Shown here piece after piece: positions 27,369 to 41,216 of a DNA stretch of 64,000 bases (positions are counted from its first letter, which is position 1; every line of letters starts with the position of its first letter). The position numbers were made by a program, and so were the translations under genes. The DNA lies in contig NZ_BSTS01000015.1 of assembly GCF_030269665.1 (NCBI RefSeq), positions 102,229 to 166,228 of the forward strand. The letters run 5' to 3'. The notes below the pieces were generated by a model. That model saw nothing but the letters and a program-made list of their open reading frames with translations. It was not told where the DNA came from and ran no database searches. The DNA is from Actinomycetospora sp. NBRC 106375 (GTDB lineage: Bacteria > Actinomycetota > Actinomycetes > Mycobacteriales > Pseudonocardiaceae).

Positions 27369-28079
27369 ATGGCCGACGAGGTCCGCATCGCGGCGGAGAC
27401 CCGCACCGAGTTCGGCAAGGGCGCGGCCCGTCGCACGCGCCGCGCGGGCAAGGTCCCCGGCGTGCTCTACGGGCACGGCACCGACCCCGTGCACCTCGCG
27501 TTCGACACCGTCGAGTTCGCCGCGGCGCTGCGCGAGAACGGGCGCAACGCCCTGCTCACCATCACCGGGCTCGGCGGGCAGCCGCAGCTCGCGCTGACCA
27601 AGAGCATCGCCCGCGACCCCATCAAGGGCTTCTTCGAGCACATCGACCTCGTGCTCGTCCGCCGCGGCGAGAAGGTCCAGGTCGACGTCCGCGTGGTGAT
27701 CGTGGGCGAGGCCGCCTCCGGGACGCTCGTGTTCCAGAACGAGGACACGCTCACCGTCGAGGCCGACGCGACCAACATCCCCGAGGAGATCTCGGTCGTC
27801 ATCGAGGACGCCGAGATCGGCACGCAGTTCCTCGCCGGCGACATCCGGCTGCCCGACGGCGCCGAGCTGGTCTCCGACCCCGAGCTCCTGGTCGTCAACG
27901 TCACCGAGGCGCCGACCGAGGAGGCCATGGAGGAGGAGATCGACACCGAGGGTGCGGGTGTCGAGGAGGACGCCTCCGAGGACGAGGCCGCCGAGACCGG
28001 CGAGTCGTCCGAGGCCGCCTCCGGCGACGAGAGCGCCGAGGGCTCGGGCGAGTCCGCCGAGTCCTCCGACGAGAGCTGA
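27369..28079 (+). CDS. rplY: 50S ribosomal protein L25/general stress protein Ctc
   Basis: 236 residues. The N-terminal half is the L25/TL5 5S-rRNA-binding domain ([31 protein letters not shown]), followed by the Ctc C-terminal beta domain and a very acidic Glu/Ser/Asp tail (last 50 residues), the usual actinobacterial form. ATG at 27,369 has AGGAGAG six bases upstream. The next gene, pth, begins 11 bases after its stop, the same rplY-pth pairing seen in mycobacteria, so the two are probably co-transcribed. Confidence 0.95.
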   Translation: MADEVRIAAETRTEFGKGAARRTRRAGKVPGVLYGHGTDPVHLAFDTVEFAAALRENGRNALLTITGLGGQPQLALTKSIARDPIKGFFEHIDLVLVRRGEKVQVDVRVVIVGEAASGTLVFQNEDTLTVEADATNIPEEISVVIEDAEIGTQFLAGDIRLPDGAELVSDPELLVVNVTEAPTEEAMEEEIDTEGAGVEEDASEDEAAETGESSEAASGDESAEGSGESAESSDES

Positions 28080-28089
28080 CCCGACACCC

Positions 28090-28686
28090 GTGAGCTCCGA
28101 CGGTGCCCGGCCCGACGGCCCCCTGCTGGTCGTCGGGCTGGGCAACCCGGGTCCCGACTACGAGGGCACCCGGCACAACGTCGGCTTCGTCGTCGCCGAC
28201 GTCCTCGCGGCCCGCACCGGCAGCCGGTTCTCGCCGCACAAGCGCTCCGGCGCGGACGTGGCCGAGGGCCGGCTCGCCGGCCGCCGCCTCGTGCTCGCGA
28301 AGCCCCGCGGCTACATGAACCTCTCGGGCGGCCCGGTCGCCGGCGCCGCCCGCTTCTTCTCGGTGGACCCCACCGACGTGATCGTCGTCCACGACGACCT
28401 CGACCTCGAGTTCGGCGTCGTGCGCCTCAAGCGCGGCGGCGGCGAGGGCGGCCACAACGGTCTGCGCTCGATCTCGAAGTCGCTGGGCACGAAGGACTAC
28501 CTGCGCGTCCGGTTCGGCATCGGGCGCCCGCCCGGTCGCCAGGACCCCGCCGACTACGTGCTCAAGCGCTGGTCGTCGGCCGAGCGCAAGGAGCTCGACG
28601 TCTCCGTCGAGCTGGCCGCCGACGCCGTCGAGGCGCTCGCGGCCGAGGGCCTCGAACCGGCGCAGAACCGCTTCCACCGAGCCTGA
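28090..28686 (+). CDS. pth: Peptidyl-tRNA hydrolase
   Basis: 198 residues. [20 protein letters not shown] contains the catalytic His (TRHN) and Asn; [24 protein letters not shown] and the GGHNGLRSI segment are the other conserved blocks. It cleaves peptidyl-tRNA released from stalled ribosomes so the tRNA can be reused. GTG at 28,090 gives the usual length; a longer in-frame reading overlaps rplY and is not conserved. It follows rplY by 11 bases. Confidence 0.95.
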   Translation: MSSDGARPDGPLLVVGLGNPGPDYEGTRHNVGFVVADVLAARTGSRFSPHKRSGADVAEGRLAGRRLVLAKPRGYMNLSGGPVAGAARFFSVDPTDVIVVHDDLDLEFGVVRLKRGGGEGGHNGLRSISKSLGTKDYLRVRFGIGRPPGRQDPADYVLKRWSSAERKELDVSVELAADAVEALAAEGLEPAQNRFHRA

Positions 28687-28741
28687 GGGTGACTCCGAAC
28701 GGCGGCTGGCCGTCCCGCTGATCGCGGCAGACCCTCCCGGT

Positions 28742-29494
28742 ATGCGTGCGGTGCGCCGCCACCCCCTCGTCACGTTCTTCGTGCTGACCTACGTCATCGC
28801 GTGGGCGTTCGTCCCGTTCGGTTCCTTCGGCGCGTTCGCGCCGCTGGTCGCCGCGCTGATCGTGGTGCCGATCAGCCAGGGCCGCGCGGGCCTCGCCGCG
28901 CTCGGGCGCCGCATCGTCCTCTGGCGCGTGCGCTGGTGGTGGTGGGCGCTGGCGCTCGCGGTGCCGGTCGCGATCCACGTCCTCGCCGCGATCCTGGGGG
29001 ATTCGTCCCCGCTGCGGCTCGCGGCGTGGGGCGACGTCCTGCTGGTCTTCCTGCTGCGGCTCGTGAACCCCACCGACGGGGCGTTCGGCGAGGAGCCCGG
29101 CTGGCGGGGGTTCGCCCTGCCGGGCCTGCAGTCGCGGCTCTCACCGCTCGCCGCGACGGCGGTGCTCGCGGTGATCGTCACCGTGTGGCACCTGCCGCTG
29201 GTCCTGCTCGCCGAGGGCGACCGGGCGACGACGTTGGTGGGCATGATCGTCGGCACGGTGGGCGTGACGTTCTGGTACTCGTGGCTGTTCGACCACGCCG
29301 GGGGCAGCGTCCTGCTGGTCGTCGTCGCCCACGCCGTCGAGGGCGCGATCCAGGACGACACCGTCCTCTACTTCACCCTCTGGCTGGCGCTGGCGGTCGT
29401 CCTCGTGGTCGTCGACCTGCGGTGGTGGCTGCGGCCCGCTCCGGCGGAGGCGACGACGGCGTTCCCCCCGGCGCCCTCGCCGGCGGTGCGGTGA
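28742..29494 (+). CDS. CPBP-family intramembrane protease
   Basis: 250 residues with about seven membrane helices. The EExxxR signature is EEPGWRGFALPG, followed by a WHLPL segment and the final AHAVEGAI, the conserved Glu, Arg and His residues of CPBP (Abi, Rce1-like) glutamic proteases. Family members process prenylated or membrane-bound peptides or protect against bacteriocins; no partner gene is next to it, so its role here is unknown. ATG at 28,742. The last 20 residues are Pro/Ala-rich. It ends 6 bases before the stop of the convergent ABC-F gene. Confidence 0.83.
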   Translation: MRAVRRHPLVTFFVLTYVIAWAFVPFGSFGAFAPLVAALIVVPISQGRAGLAALGRRIVLWRVRWWWWALALAVPVAIHVLAAILGDSSPLRLAAWGDVLLVFLLRLVNPTDGAFGEEPGWRGFALPGLQSRLSPLAATAVLAVIVTVWHLPLVLLAEGDRATTLVGMIVGTVGVTFWYSWLFDHAGGSVLLVVVAHAVEGAIQDDTVLYFTLWLALAVVLVVVDLRWWLRPAPAEATTAFPPAPSPAVR

Positions 29495-29500
29495 CCCCGG

Positions 29501-31309
<1,809 letters not shown>

Positions 31310-31393
31310 GGTTCCATTCTCCAGAGGGCGCGAACGGGGACTTCGCGCGCGTAGAAGCAGCGGATGCCACGGTCGCTGCCAGAGGGCACAGGG

Positions 31394-32398
31394 TCAGGCG
31401 TAGGCCCCGGGGCCGGGGTCGAACGGACGGGGCGGGGGCGGCGGGCCGGTGCCGCCGTCGGCGTCGACGACCTTGGCCCCGGGGACCGGCCCGTGCGCGA
31501 CGCGGACCGTCCGGCACACACCGGCGCCCGCGAGCTCGGCGGCGACGCGGACGGCGGCGTCCTGGCCGTCGCACAGGAACACGCACGTGGGCCCGGACCC
31601 GGAGACGACACCGGCGAGCGCGCCCGCGTCGACCCCGGCGCGCAGCGTGCGGCGCAGCCCCGGGTCGAGGCTCACCGCGGCGGCCTGCAGGTCGTTGCCC
31701 AGCAGCAGGGCCAGCGAGCGCGCCTCCCCCGAGGCCAGCGCCTCGAGCACCGGCTCGACGTCGCCGACGCGCCGCGGCGCCTCGGGGCGGGCGCGCAGCC
31801 GGTCGAGCTCGCCGAACACGGTCGGGGTCGCGAGCCCGTGGTCGGCGACGGCCACGACCCAGTGGAACGTGTGGCGCGTCAGCACCGGGACGAGGCGCTC
31901 GCCCCGCCCGGTGCCCAGCGCCGTCCCGCCGTGCAGGGCGAACGCGACGTCCGAGCCGACCTCGGCGGCCACCTCCATGAGGTCCTCGCGGCCCAGGTCG
32001 AGCCGCCAGAGCCCCGCGGTCGCCAGCAGGGCGCCGGCGGCGTCGGCGCTGCCGCCCGCCATGCCCCCCGCCACCGGGATGGCCTTGCGCAGGGCCACGC
32101 GGACGTCGGGGGTGCGGTCGGCCCGCCGGGCGAGGGCCTCGACCGCCCGCCACGCCAGGTTCGTCGTGTCGGTCGGCACGTCGCTGTCGTCGACCCCGTC
32201 GACCGCCGTGACCGACACCCCGGGCTCGATGGCGCCGGGGACGGCGGTGCTCACGCTGACCTCGTCGGCGATGCTCAGCGCCTGGAAGACCGTGACCAGG
32301 TCGTGGTAGCCGTCCGCGCGGAGATCGCCCACGGCCAGGTGCAGGTTGATCTTGGCCGGGACGCGGACGGTGACCGGCGGTCCGACGGCGGAGAGCAC
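31394..32398 (-). CDS. ispE: 4-diphosphocytidyl-2-C-methyl-D-erythritol kinase
   Basis: 334 residues. [20 protein letters not shown] begins the GHMP-kinase fold; the ATP loop is [17 protein letters not shown], and the third motif is [13 protein letters not shown]. It phosphorylates CDP-methylerythritol in the MEP isoprenoid pathway. GTG at 32,398 was chosen; a GTG at 32,374 would give a shorter N-terminus. The C-terminus carries about 30 extra residues with a Pro run ([11 protein letters not shown]), not needed for the fold. It follows ksgA by 32 bases, the standard actinobacterial ksgA-ispE order. Confidence 0.94.
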   Translation of the reverse strand: MLSAVGPPVTVRVPAKINLHLAVGDLRADGYHDLVTVFQALSIADEVSVSTAVPGAIEPGVSVTAVDGVDDSDVPTDTTNLAWRAVEALARRADRTPDVRVALRKAIPVAGGMAGGSADAAGALLATAGLWRLDLGREDLMEVAAEVGSDVAFALHGGTALGTGRGERLVPVLTRHTFHWVVAVADHGLATPTVFGELDRLRARPEAPRRVGDVEPVLEALASGEARSLALLLGNDLQAAAVSLDPGLRRTLRAGVDAGALAGVVSGSGPTCVFLCDGQDAAVRVAAELAGAGVCRTVRVAHGPVPGAKVVDADGGTGPPPPPRPFDPGPGAYA

Positions 32399-32430
32399 CC
32401 GACCAGGGTACGGACCGCGCCCGCCCGCCT

Positions 32431-33333
32431 TCAGGACGTCGCCTCCCCGGACGCGTCCCCCGCTGCGTCCCCGGCCGCGTCCCCGGCCGCCGCCGCCCGG
32501 GCGATCGCCGTGAACGCCGCGACGTCGAGCGACTCGCCCCGCGCGCCCGGGTCGATGCCCGCGGCCCGCAGCACGGCCTCGGCCGCCGGCGCCGATCCCG
32601 CCCAGCCGGCGAGGGCCGCCCGCAGCGACTTGCGGCGCTGCGCGAACGCGGCGTCGACGACCGCGAAGACGGCGTCGCGCTCCACGTCGGCGGGCTGCCC
32701 CGCGTGCCGGGTGAACGCCACGAGCCCGGAGTCGACGCCGGGCACCGGCCAGAACACCGCGCGCGGCACCGGGCCCGCCCGGCGGGCGTCGGCGTACCAG
32801 GCGAGCTTCGCCGACGGCGCCCCGTAGGCCCGCTCCCCCGGCCGCGCGGCGAGCCGCTCGGCGACCTCGGCCTGCACCATGACGAGGCCCCGGCGCAGGG
32901 ACGGCAGCACGGCGAGCAGGTGCAGCACGACGGGGACGGCAACGTTGTAGGGCAGGTTCGCCACGAGGACGTCCGGCGCGCACGGCAGGTCGCCGGGCTC
33001 CAGGCGCACCGCGTCGGCCGTGACGACGCGCAGGTCGGCGCCCGGGGCGCGGTCGGCCGCGGTGCCAGGGAGCCGCCCGGCGAGCACCGGGTCGATCTCC
33101 ACGGCCACGACCGTCGCCGCGGCTTCGAGCAGCGGCAACGTCAGCGACCCGAGGCCGGGACCGACCTCGAGCACGACGTCCTCCGGACCGACCTCCGCCC
33201 GGCGCACGATGCGCCGGACGGTGTTGGCGTCGTGGACGAAGTTCTGGCCCAGCCGCTTGGTCGGGCGCAGATCCAGTTCCGCGGCCAGAGCCCGCACGTC
33301 GCCTGCCCCGAACAGGCGCGCCGGACTCGTCAC
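32431..33333 (-). CDS. ksgA: 16S rRNA dimethyladenosine transferase (A1518/A1519)
   Basis: 300 residues. [32 protein letters not shown] (SAM motif I) and the NLPYN catalytic motif ([11 protein letters not shown]) identify RsmA/KsgA, which dimethylates two adjacent adenines near the 3' end of 16S rRNA. GTG at 33,333. The C-terminus ends with three or so copies of AGDA-type tetrapeptides ([17 protein letters not shown]), an expansion of 12-base units not seen in the core family. It lies 30 bases after the rpfB stop and before ispE, in the expected rpfB-ksgA-ispE order. Confidence 0.95.
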   Translation of the reverse strand: MTSPARLFGAGDVRALAAELDLRPTKRLGQNFVHDANTVRRIVRRAEVGPEDVVLEVGPGLGSLTLPLLEAAATVVAVEIDPVLAGRLPGTAADRAPGADLRVVTADAVRLEPGDLPCAPDVLVANLPYNVAVPVVLHLLAVLPSLRRGLVMVQAEVAERLAARPGERAYGAPSAKLAWYADARRAGPVPRAVFWPVPGVDSGLVAFTRHAGQPADVERDAVFAVVDAAFAQRRKSLRAALAGWAGSAPAAEAVLRAAGIDPGARGESLDVAAFTAIARAAAAGDAAGDAAGDASGEATS

Positions 33334-33363
33334 GCGGTCATCGTGGCAAAGAACGGAACTGGT

Positions 33364-35258
<1,895 letters not shown>

Positions 35259-36158
35259 CTACCCTGCGCTCTCTCGGGCGACAGAGCGTGAAGGTTGAGG
35301 GTGTTCGGCGAGTCGATAGGCCCGTCGGGCGTTGTCCGCGGTGGTCGCCGCCAGCCGTTCGGCGGGCTCCTCACGGAGCTCCGCCAGATCGCGCACCGTG
35401 TGGGGGACGACGTAGGGCTCGTTCGGCCGACCGCGGTACGGGTGCGGAGTCAGGAACGGGGCGTCGGTCTCGACGAGGACGAGCTCGGCGGGCATCTGCT
35501 GCGCCGCTCGTCGCAGCTCGGCGGCGTTCGCGTTGCGGAAGGTCGCCGTGCCCGAGAACGACGCGAACCAGCCCTCGTCGGCGCAGCGGCGCGCCAGCGC
35601 GGGCCCGCCGGAGAAGCAGTGGAAGACCGTGGTCGGCGGCGCGCCCTCGGCGGCGAGGACGTCGAGGATCGCGTCGTGGGCGTCGCGGTCGTGGATGACC
35701 AGCGGCAGCCCGGTGCGCTTGGCCAGGTCGATGTGCCAGGCGAAGGCCTCGCGCTGGACGTCGAGCGGCGCGCAGTCCTCGCGGCGCGTCGTCCAGTAGT
35801 CGTCGAGCCCGGACTCGCCCACGGCGACGACGCGGGGCCGCGCGGTGAGCTCCTCGAGGTCCCGGCGGGCGTCGGGGGTGAGGTCGTTCGAGCGCGTCGG
35901 GTGCAGGCCCACCGCGGCGAACACGCGCGGGTCGCCGTCGGCCGCCCATGCCGCCCAGCGTGCGGAGTCGAGGTCGTCGGCCGTGGTGACCACCGCCTCG
36001 ACCCCGGCGCTGGTGGCGCGGTCGAGGACCTGCGCGAGGACCTCGGGCTCCCGCGCTCCGCAGGCGTCGAGGTGGGTGTGGGCGTCGATACAGTGAACGA
36101 TCCCCTGGCCGTGCCCGATGGGTTCGGGCACCGGGGGTGGGACGCGGTCCTTACTCAC
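35259..36158 (-). CDS. tatD: TatD-family metal-dependent hydrolase/DNase
   Basis: 299 residues. [12 protein letters not shown] gives the HxH metal site, [10 protein letters not shown] the conserved Glu, [11 protein letters not shown] and HCFSGG the two histidines, and [14 protein letters not shown] the Asp of the amidohydrolase-fold TatD family. These are magnesium-dependent 3'-5' exonucleases of DNA repair and cell death. GTG at 36,158 overlaps the metG stop by 8 bases, so metG-tatD are coupled, and rpfB follows. The C-terminal 20 residues ([13 protein letters not shown]) look unconserved. Confidence 0.92.
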   Translation of the reverse strand: MSKDRVPPPVPEPIGHGQGIVHCIDAHTHLDACGAREPEVLAQVLDRATSAGVEAVVTTADDLDSARWAAWAADGDPRVFAAVGLHPTRSNDLTPDARRDLEELTARPRVVAVGESGLDDYWTTRREDCAPLDVQREAFAWHIDLAKRTGLPLVIHDRDAHDAILDVLAAEGAPPTTVFHCFSGGPALARRCADEGWFASFSGTATFRNANAAELRRAAQQMPAELVLVETDAPFLTPHPYRGRPNEPYVVPHTVRDLAELREEPAERLAATTADNARRAYRLAEHPQPSRSVARESAG

Positions 36159-37950
36159 CGCTCTGGATCGGCGCCCACGACGGACCGGTCTCGCCGAGGC
36201 TCGGGTCGAGCTTGGCGAACAGCGGGGTCGGCCGGGCCAGCGGCCGGCCCACCGGGATCGGCGTCGACGCCCAGCGGGCCTGCTCGGCGGCGTAGTCGCC
36301 GGTGAGCACCGAGTGGCTCGTCCCGAGCTCGCCGGAGGTGCCGGCGTCCTCGCGGTGCGGCTGCTCGGCCCACACGCCCGTGCCGCCGAGGGCCTCGTGG
36401 ACCTTCTGCGCGGCGTGCGGCAGGAACGGCGTCAGCAGCGTGTTGGCGTCCTGCACCACCTGCAGCGCGGTGTGCAGGATCGTGTCCCGGCGGGCCGGGT
36501 CGTCCTTGCGCTTCCACGGCTCCTGGTGCGACAGGTAGGCGTTCGCCTCCCCGACCACCCGCATCGCCTCGGAGATCGCCTGCTTGAACCGCGAGCGGGC
36601 CAGGTGGGCTCCGACGGTGTCGAACGCCGCCCGCGACTGCGCGAGCAGCGCCTCGTCGGCCGGGTCCGGCGCGGTCGGCTCGGGCACGGCGCCGACGTTC
36701 TTCGCGGCCATCGAGACCGAGCGGTTGACGAGGTTGCCCCACTCGTTGGCCAGCTCGAAGTTCGTGCGCCGCACGAACTCGTCCCACGTGAAGTCGGTGT
36801 CCTGGTTCTCCGGCCCGGCCACCGAGATGAAGTAGCGCAGCGCGTCCGGCCCGAACTCGCGCAGGAAGTCGCCGACGTAGATCACCGTGCCGCGGCTGGT
36901 GGAGAACTTCGAGCCGCTCATCGTGAGGAACTCGGAGCTGACCACCTCGGTGGGCAGGTTGAGGTGCCCGAAGCCGCCGACCTCGCCGCCGCGGTCGCCC
37001 TCGCCGTTGTGCCCGAGCAGGATCGCCGGCCACATCACCGAGTGGAACGTGATGTTGTCCTTGCCCATGAAGTAGAAGGACTGGGCGTCCGGGTCGCACC
37101 ACCACTGCTTCCAGGCGTCCGGGTCGCCGGTGCGCTGGGCCCACTCGACCGACGCCGACAGGTAGCCGATGACGGCGTCGAACCAGACGTAGAACCGCTT
37201 CATCGGGGCGTCGCGCCAGCCGTCGAGCGGGATCCGCACGCCCCAGTCGAGGTCGCGGCTGATCGCGCGGGGCTTGAGGTCCTCGGCGAGGCGGCGGCTG
37301 AAGTTCAGGACGTTGGGCCGCCAGTGGGTCCGGGTGTCGAGCCACGACGCGAGGGACTTGGAGAACGCCGGCAGGTCGAACAGCAGGTGCTCGGTCTCGA
37401 CGAACTGCGGGGTCTCGCCGTTGATGCGCGAGCGCGGGTTGATCAGGTCCGCGGGGTCGAGCTGGTTGCCGCAGTTGTCGCACTGGTCGCCGCGCGCGCT
37501 CGGGTACCCGCAGATCGGGCATGTGCCCTCGATGTAGCGGTCGGGCAGCGTGCGGCCCGTCGACGGGCTGACCGCGCCGAGCGTCGTCTCGGTCGCGACG
37601 TAGCCGTTGTTCCACAGCGCGCTGAACAGGTCCTGCGTGACGCGGTGGTGGTTGTCGGTGCTCGTGCGCGTGAACAGGTCGTAGGACAGGCCGAGCCCGA
37701 CGAGGTCGTCCTGGATCACCCGCGAGTAGCGGTCGACGAGCTCGCGGGGCGTCGTGCCCTCGGCGTCGGCTTGCACCTGGATCGGCGTGCCGTGCTCGTC
37801 GGTGCCCGAGACCATGAGCACCCGGTTGCCGACCATCCGCTGGTAGCGGGAGAAGACGTCGGAGGGCACACCGAAGCCGGAGACGTGGCCGATGTGCCGC
37901 GGGCCGTTGGCGTACGGCCACGCCACGGCGGTCAGCACGGGGATGCTCAT
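36151..37950 (-). CDS. metG: Methionyl-tRNA synthetase
   Basis: 599 residues. The class I HIGH motif is HIGH in [10 protein letters not shown], and the KMSKS loop appears as [12 protein letters not shown], a known actinobacterial form. A zinc knuckle CPICG...CDNCG lies in the connective-peptide insert (about 140-160). It charges tRNA-Met and initiator tRNA. There is no C-terminal tRNA-binding (EMAP-like) domain. ATG at 37,950. The gene is first in the minus-strand run metG-tatD-rpfB-ksgA-ispE, and its stop overlaps tatD. Confidence 0.96.
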   Translation of the reverse strand: MSIPVLTAVAWPYANGPRHIGHVSGFGVPSDVFSRYQRMVGNRVLMVSGTDEHGTPIQVQADAEGTTPRELVDRYSRVIQDDLVGLGLSYDLFTRTSTDNHHRVTQDLFSALWNNGYVATETTLGAVSPSTGRTLPDRYIEGTCPICGYPSARGDQCDNCGNQLDPADLINPRSRINGETPQFVETEHLLFDLPAFSKSLASWLDTRTHWRPNVLNFSRRLAEDLKPRAISRDLDWGVRIPLDGWRDAPMKRFYVWFDAVIGYLSASVEWAQRTGDPDAWKQWWCDPDAQSFYFMGKDNITFHSVMWPAILLGHNGEGDRGGEVGGFGHLNLPTEVVSSEFLTMSGSKFSTSRGTVIYVGDFLREFGPDALRYFISVAGPENQDTDFTWDEFVRRTNFELANEWGNLVNRSVSMAAKNVGAVPEPTAPDPADEALLAQSRAAFDTVGAHLARSRFKQAISEAMRVVGEANAYLSHQEPWKRKDDPARRDTILHTALQVVQDANTLLTPFLPHAAQKVHEALGGTGVWAEQPHREDAGTSGELGTSHSVLTGDYAAEQARWASTPIPVGRPLARPTPLFAKLDPSLGETGPSWAPIQSGE

Positions 37951-37979
37951 GTCCCCATTCTCCGCACGCCCGCCACCGG

Positions 37980-38609
37980 CTACGGCATCGCCCCGAACTG
38001 CCGGTCCCCGGCGTCGCCGAGGCCCGGGACGATGTAGCCGTGCTCGTTCAGCCGCTCGTCGAGGGCGGCGGTGTAGACCGGCACGTCCGGGTGGGTCGCC
38101 GCGAGGTGCGCGACGCCCTCGGGCGCGGCGAGCAGGCAGATCGCGGTGACGTCGTCGGCGCCGCGGTCGGCGAGCAGGTCGATCGTGTAGGCCATCGACC
38201 CGCCCGTGGCGAGCATCGGGTCGAGCACGAACACGGGCCGGCCCGCGAGGCTCCCCGGCAACGACGCCATGTACGGCGTGGGCTGCAGGGTCTGCTCGTC
38301 ACGGGCGACGCCGACGAAGCCCATCACGGCCCCGGGCACCTGGGCGTGGGCCGCCTCCGCCATCCCGAGCCCGGCGCGCAGCACGGGCACGAGCACCGGC
38401 GGCGTCGCGAGCTCGGCGCCCGTCGTCGCCGCCACCGGCGTGCGGATCGCCACCGGGGCGGTGGCCGCGTCGCGCATCGCCTCGTAGACCACCATCGCGG
38501 TCAGCTCCCGCACGGCGGCCCGGAACGCCGGCCGGTCGGTGGTCTCGTCGCGCAGGGTGGTCATGCGGACGTCGACGAACGGGTGGCGCACGACGTGGGG
38601 ACCCGGCAT
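37980..38609 (-). CDS. upp: Uracil phosphoribosyltransferase
   Basis: 209 residues, the standard length. [19 protein letters not shown], the PRPP loop [20 protein letters not shown], and the C-terminal [18 protein letters not shown] (uracil-binding) are intact. It converts uracil and PRPP to UMP for pyrimidine salvage. ATG at 38,609. It stops 30 bases upstream of the metG start on the same strand, so read-through is possible; the haloalkane-dehalogenase gene lies 50 bases upstream. Confidence 0.95.
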   Translation of the reverse strand: MPGPHVVRHPFVDVRMTTLRDETTDRPAFRAAVRELTAMVVYEAMRDAATAPVAIRTPVAATTGAELATPPVLVPVLRAGLGMAEAAHAQVPGAVMGFVGVARDEQTLQPTPYMASLPGSLAGRPVFVLDPMLATGGSMAYTIDLLADRGADDVTAICLLAAPEGVAHLAATHPDVPVYTAALDERLNEHGYIVPGLGDAGDRQFGAMP

Positions 38610-38659
38610 GGCCGCGGACGCTATCGGGCCGGGTGGCGGGCGACGCGCGGGTCGGGTGA

Positions 38660-39574
38660 TCAGCGCGGCAGCGACTCGGTGAACGCCACGATCGCGCGCC
38701 CGAGCTCGGCGCCCGCGTCCTCCTGCAGGAAGTGCCCGGCGTCGGGGATCGTCGGGTGCACCCGGCCGGCCGCGCCGGGGACGTGGTCGCGCAGCACAGG
38801 GCCCATGGCGCCGGTGATCGGGTCGGAGTCGGAGAACGCGGTGAGGAACGGGCGGTCGTAGCGCCCGAGCGCTTCCCAGGCGGCCCGGTTCGCGCCGTTC
38901 TCGGGATCGTCGGGGCGGGTCGGCACGAGCAGCGGCATCGCCCGCGGCCCGGCCTTGAACGTCTCGTCGGGGAACGGCGCGTCGTACGCCGCCCGGTCGG
39001 CGTCGGCGAGACCGCGGGCGCAGCCGGAGGCGACGAGACGGCCGACGTCGAGGATCTCGGCCTTCTCGACCGCACGGCGGAACCCCCACCAGACCTGCGG
39101 CATGTCGACGTCGCCGGTCGGGAGGCCGGTGTTGGCGGCCACGACCCCGGCCCAGCGCTCCGGCTCGGCGGCGACCAGCCGCAGGCCGATCAGCCCGCCC
39201 CAGTCCTGCCCGACGAGCACCGCGTCGCGCAGCCCGAGCGCGTCCACGGCCTGGCGGGTCCAGGCGACGTGGCGGGCGTAGGAGTGGTCGGCGATCCGCG
39301 CGGGCTTGTCGGAGCGGCCGAAGCCGACCAGGTCGACGGCCACCGCCCGCAGGTCGGCCGCCACGAGCGCGTCGACGACGTGCCGGTACAGGTACGACCA
39401 CGACGGCTCGCCGTGGAGCAGCAGCACGGCGGGCGCGTCCTCGAGGCCTGCGGTGTAGGTCGCGACCCGGATCCCCGGGCCGCCGTCGGGATCGTCGACC
39501 TCGACGTAGTCGGGCGCGGACACGACGTCCGGCAGGTCGGCGAAACGGTCGTCCGGGGTCCGCAGCAGCTCCAC
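38660..39574 (-). CDS. Haloalkane dehalogenase (HLD-I, DhlA/DhmA-like)
   Basis: 304 residues, alpha/beta-hydrolase fold. [14 protein letters not shown] is the oxyanion-hole segment characteristic of haloalkane dehalogenases, VGQDWGG holds the nucleophile Asp124 followed by the halide-binding Trp125, and Asp251 (FSDSDPITG) with His281 ([10 protein letters not shown]) complete the triad; the numbering nearly matches DhlA. The enzyme hydrolyses haloalkanes to alcohol, halide and proton. GTG at 39,574 gives a start aligned with DhlA ([11 protein letters not shown]). No dehalogenation operon partners are seen; the natural substrate is unknown. An epoxide hydrolase is excluded by the nucleophile-Trp pair. 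Confidence 0.83.
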   Translation of the reverse strand: MELLRTPDDRFADLPDVVSAPDYVEVDDPDGGPGIRVATYTAGLEDAPAVLLLHGEPSWSYLYRHVVDALVAADLRAVAVDLVGFGRSDKPARIADHSYARHVAWTRQAVDALGLRDAVLVGQDWGGLIGLRLVAAEPERWAGVVAANTGLPTGDVDMPQVWWGFRRAVEKAEILDVGRLVASGCARGLADADRAAYDAPFPDETFKAGPRAMPLLVPTRPDDPENGANRAAWEALGRYDRPFLTAFSDSDPITGAMGPVLRDHVPGAAGRVHPTIPDAGHFLQEDAGAELGRAIVAFTESLPR

Positions 39575-39697
39575 CCGGGCAGGGTGGCAGTCGGGAGGGA
39601 TGCGGTGGAACAGGGCCCGGCGGGGTACGGGCAGGTCACGGCGCCCGGCATAAGGTGCGCCGCGCACCCCACCCCCGGTTCGCGGAGGCCGCCCGGC

Positions 39698-41065
39698 ATG
39701 GCGCAGGACATCATCCCGATCACGCTGGCGCTCACCGCCGGCGACCTGGTCACGCTGTGGGCACCGCGGTGGCGCCAGGACGGCGACGAGTGGGAGGCGT
39801 TCCTCGGCGACGACGAGGCGCTCTTCGCCTTCGCCGACGCCGCCGACCTCGCGGCCTGGGTGGCGGGCGCCGAGGAGTCCGGCCAGGAGCACGACCTCGC
39901 CGACCACCCCGCGTGGCCGGTCGTCGTGAAGCTCTCGGTGGACGAGCTGACCCCCGAGGACGTGCAGCGCTACGACGTCGTCGCCGTCCCCGAGCTCGCG
40001 GCGGGCGACCCCGACACCTGGACCCTCGACGACCTCGCCGAGGTCGCGGCCATGTGCCGCTCGCTCGCCGACGTCTGCGACCTCGCCGTCATCCACGAGG
40101 TGCTCGACGCGACCCCCGCCTTCGCCGCGCTCACCGCCGGGCCGACGGCCTTCGCCGGGCGCGACGGGCAGGCGCTGTGGGCCGAGCTCGCCGAGGTCGT
40201 CGACGAGCGGTGGGACGAGGTGGTCGACGCCCTCGACGGCATGGTCACCATCCCGGAGGTCGACGAGGAGCTCGCGGCGCGGCTGCGCGCCACGGCCACC
40301 CCGACCGCCGAGGAGTCCGGCGACCTCGATCCCGACGCGGAGGGAGAGCCCGCGGCGCCGGCGGAGAACGCCGAGGGCGACCCCGAGGACGCGCAGGACG
40401 TCGCCGACGACCCCCGCGACGCCGTCGACGACGCGCCCGACGATCTCCGCGAGGACACCCGGGGCGAGTCGCTGCGCAGCGACCTCGTCGACGCCGCCGA
40501 GGAGCCCGAGGAGGGCTTCTGGGAGGAGGTCGGCATCGACCCGATCGGCATCACCACCACCGACGGCGACGTGATCACGCTGCGCTGCTACCTCGACGAC
40601 GCCCCGGTCTTCCTCGGCTCCGGGGGGCGCATCGAGACGTTCACCTCGGCCCGCGCGCTGCGCTCCTGGATCGCGGGCGAGGGGTCCGACGGCCACGACC
40701 TCGCCGACGTGACCACCTGGGAGGAGGTCGTGTCCGCCGCGACCGGCGGCGACCTCGAGATCGAGGTGGCCCCGGAGAACCGCTACGTGCTCGCGGGGCT
40801 CGCCGACGACATCGGCGAGGGGCCCGACGTCGTCGACGCCGAGCAGCTGGAGCTCGCGGTCGAGCTGATGATCGACGCCGCGGACTGGGCCGGCGAGACC
40901 CGCACCCGCGAGGCGCTGGCGCCGTCGGAGAGCCTCGGCTGGCTCGTCTCGTTCGTCGTGCGGCCCGACCCGACGCGCCTGACGCCCTCGCCCCCTTTCG
41001 ACCGCGAGGCCACCGCGTGGCGGGCACTCGAGGACCGTTTCCTGGGGCGGCTGCGGCAGCACTGA
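39698..41065 (+). CDS. Acidic protein of unknown function with duplicated module
   Basis: 455 residues from ATG at 39,698 (GCGGAGG eight bases upstream). The N-terminal module begins PITLALTAGDLVTLWAPRW and includes EWEAFLGDDEALFAFADAA and HDLADHPAW; a second copy near residue 285 (IGITTTDGDVITLRCYLDD, then VFLGSGG and HDLADVTTW) is clearly related, so the protein is an internal duplication joined by a Glu/Asp/Pro-rich linker (about 200-280). No signal peptide, helix or catalytic motif is seen. Similar proteins occur in actinobacteria under uninformative names; I cannot give a function. The strong acidity suggests binding to a basic partner such as a nucleic-acid-binding protein, as inference only. 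Confidence 0.75.
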   Translation: MAQDIIPITLALTAGDLVTLWAPRWRQDGDEWEAFLGDDEALFAFADAADLAAWVAGAEESGQEHDLADHPAWPVVVKLSVDELTPEDVQRYDVVAVPELAAGDPDTWTLDDLAEVAAMCRSLADVCDLAVIHEVLDATPAFAALTAGPTAFAGRDGQALWAELAEVVDERWDEVVDALDGMVTIPEVDEELAARLRATATPTAEESGDLDPDAEGEPAAPAENAEGDPEDAQDVADDPRDAVDDAPDDLREDTRGESLRSDLVDAAEEPEEGFWEEVGIDPIGITTTDGDVITLRCYLDDAPVFLGSGGRIETFTSARALRSWIAGEGSDGHDLADVTTWEEVVSAATGGDLEIEVAPENRYVLAGLADDIGEGPDVVDAEQLELAVELMIDAADWAGETRTREALAPSESLGWLVSFVVRPDPTRLTPSPPFDREATAWRALEDRFLGRLRQH

Positions 41066-41216
41066 ACGCCAGGCCACGCATGGTGCCCGTGTGGTGGACA
41101 CCCGGACGCCCGGCCATCACCCGGATGGGCTGGGCCCGCGGGGGGTGTTTACGCTTCGGCGCTGCCGAGACCGGCCGTCCCCGGGGCCGGAACCGTCGCA
41201 GAGAGATGGGCGCCGC

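Noticed and set aside
28090..28145. Upstream extension of the methyltransferase at 26,550 through rplY to 28,145
   Set aside because: The frame is open but antisense to L25, and the conserved fold begins only after the GTG at 27,194.
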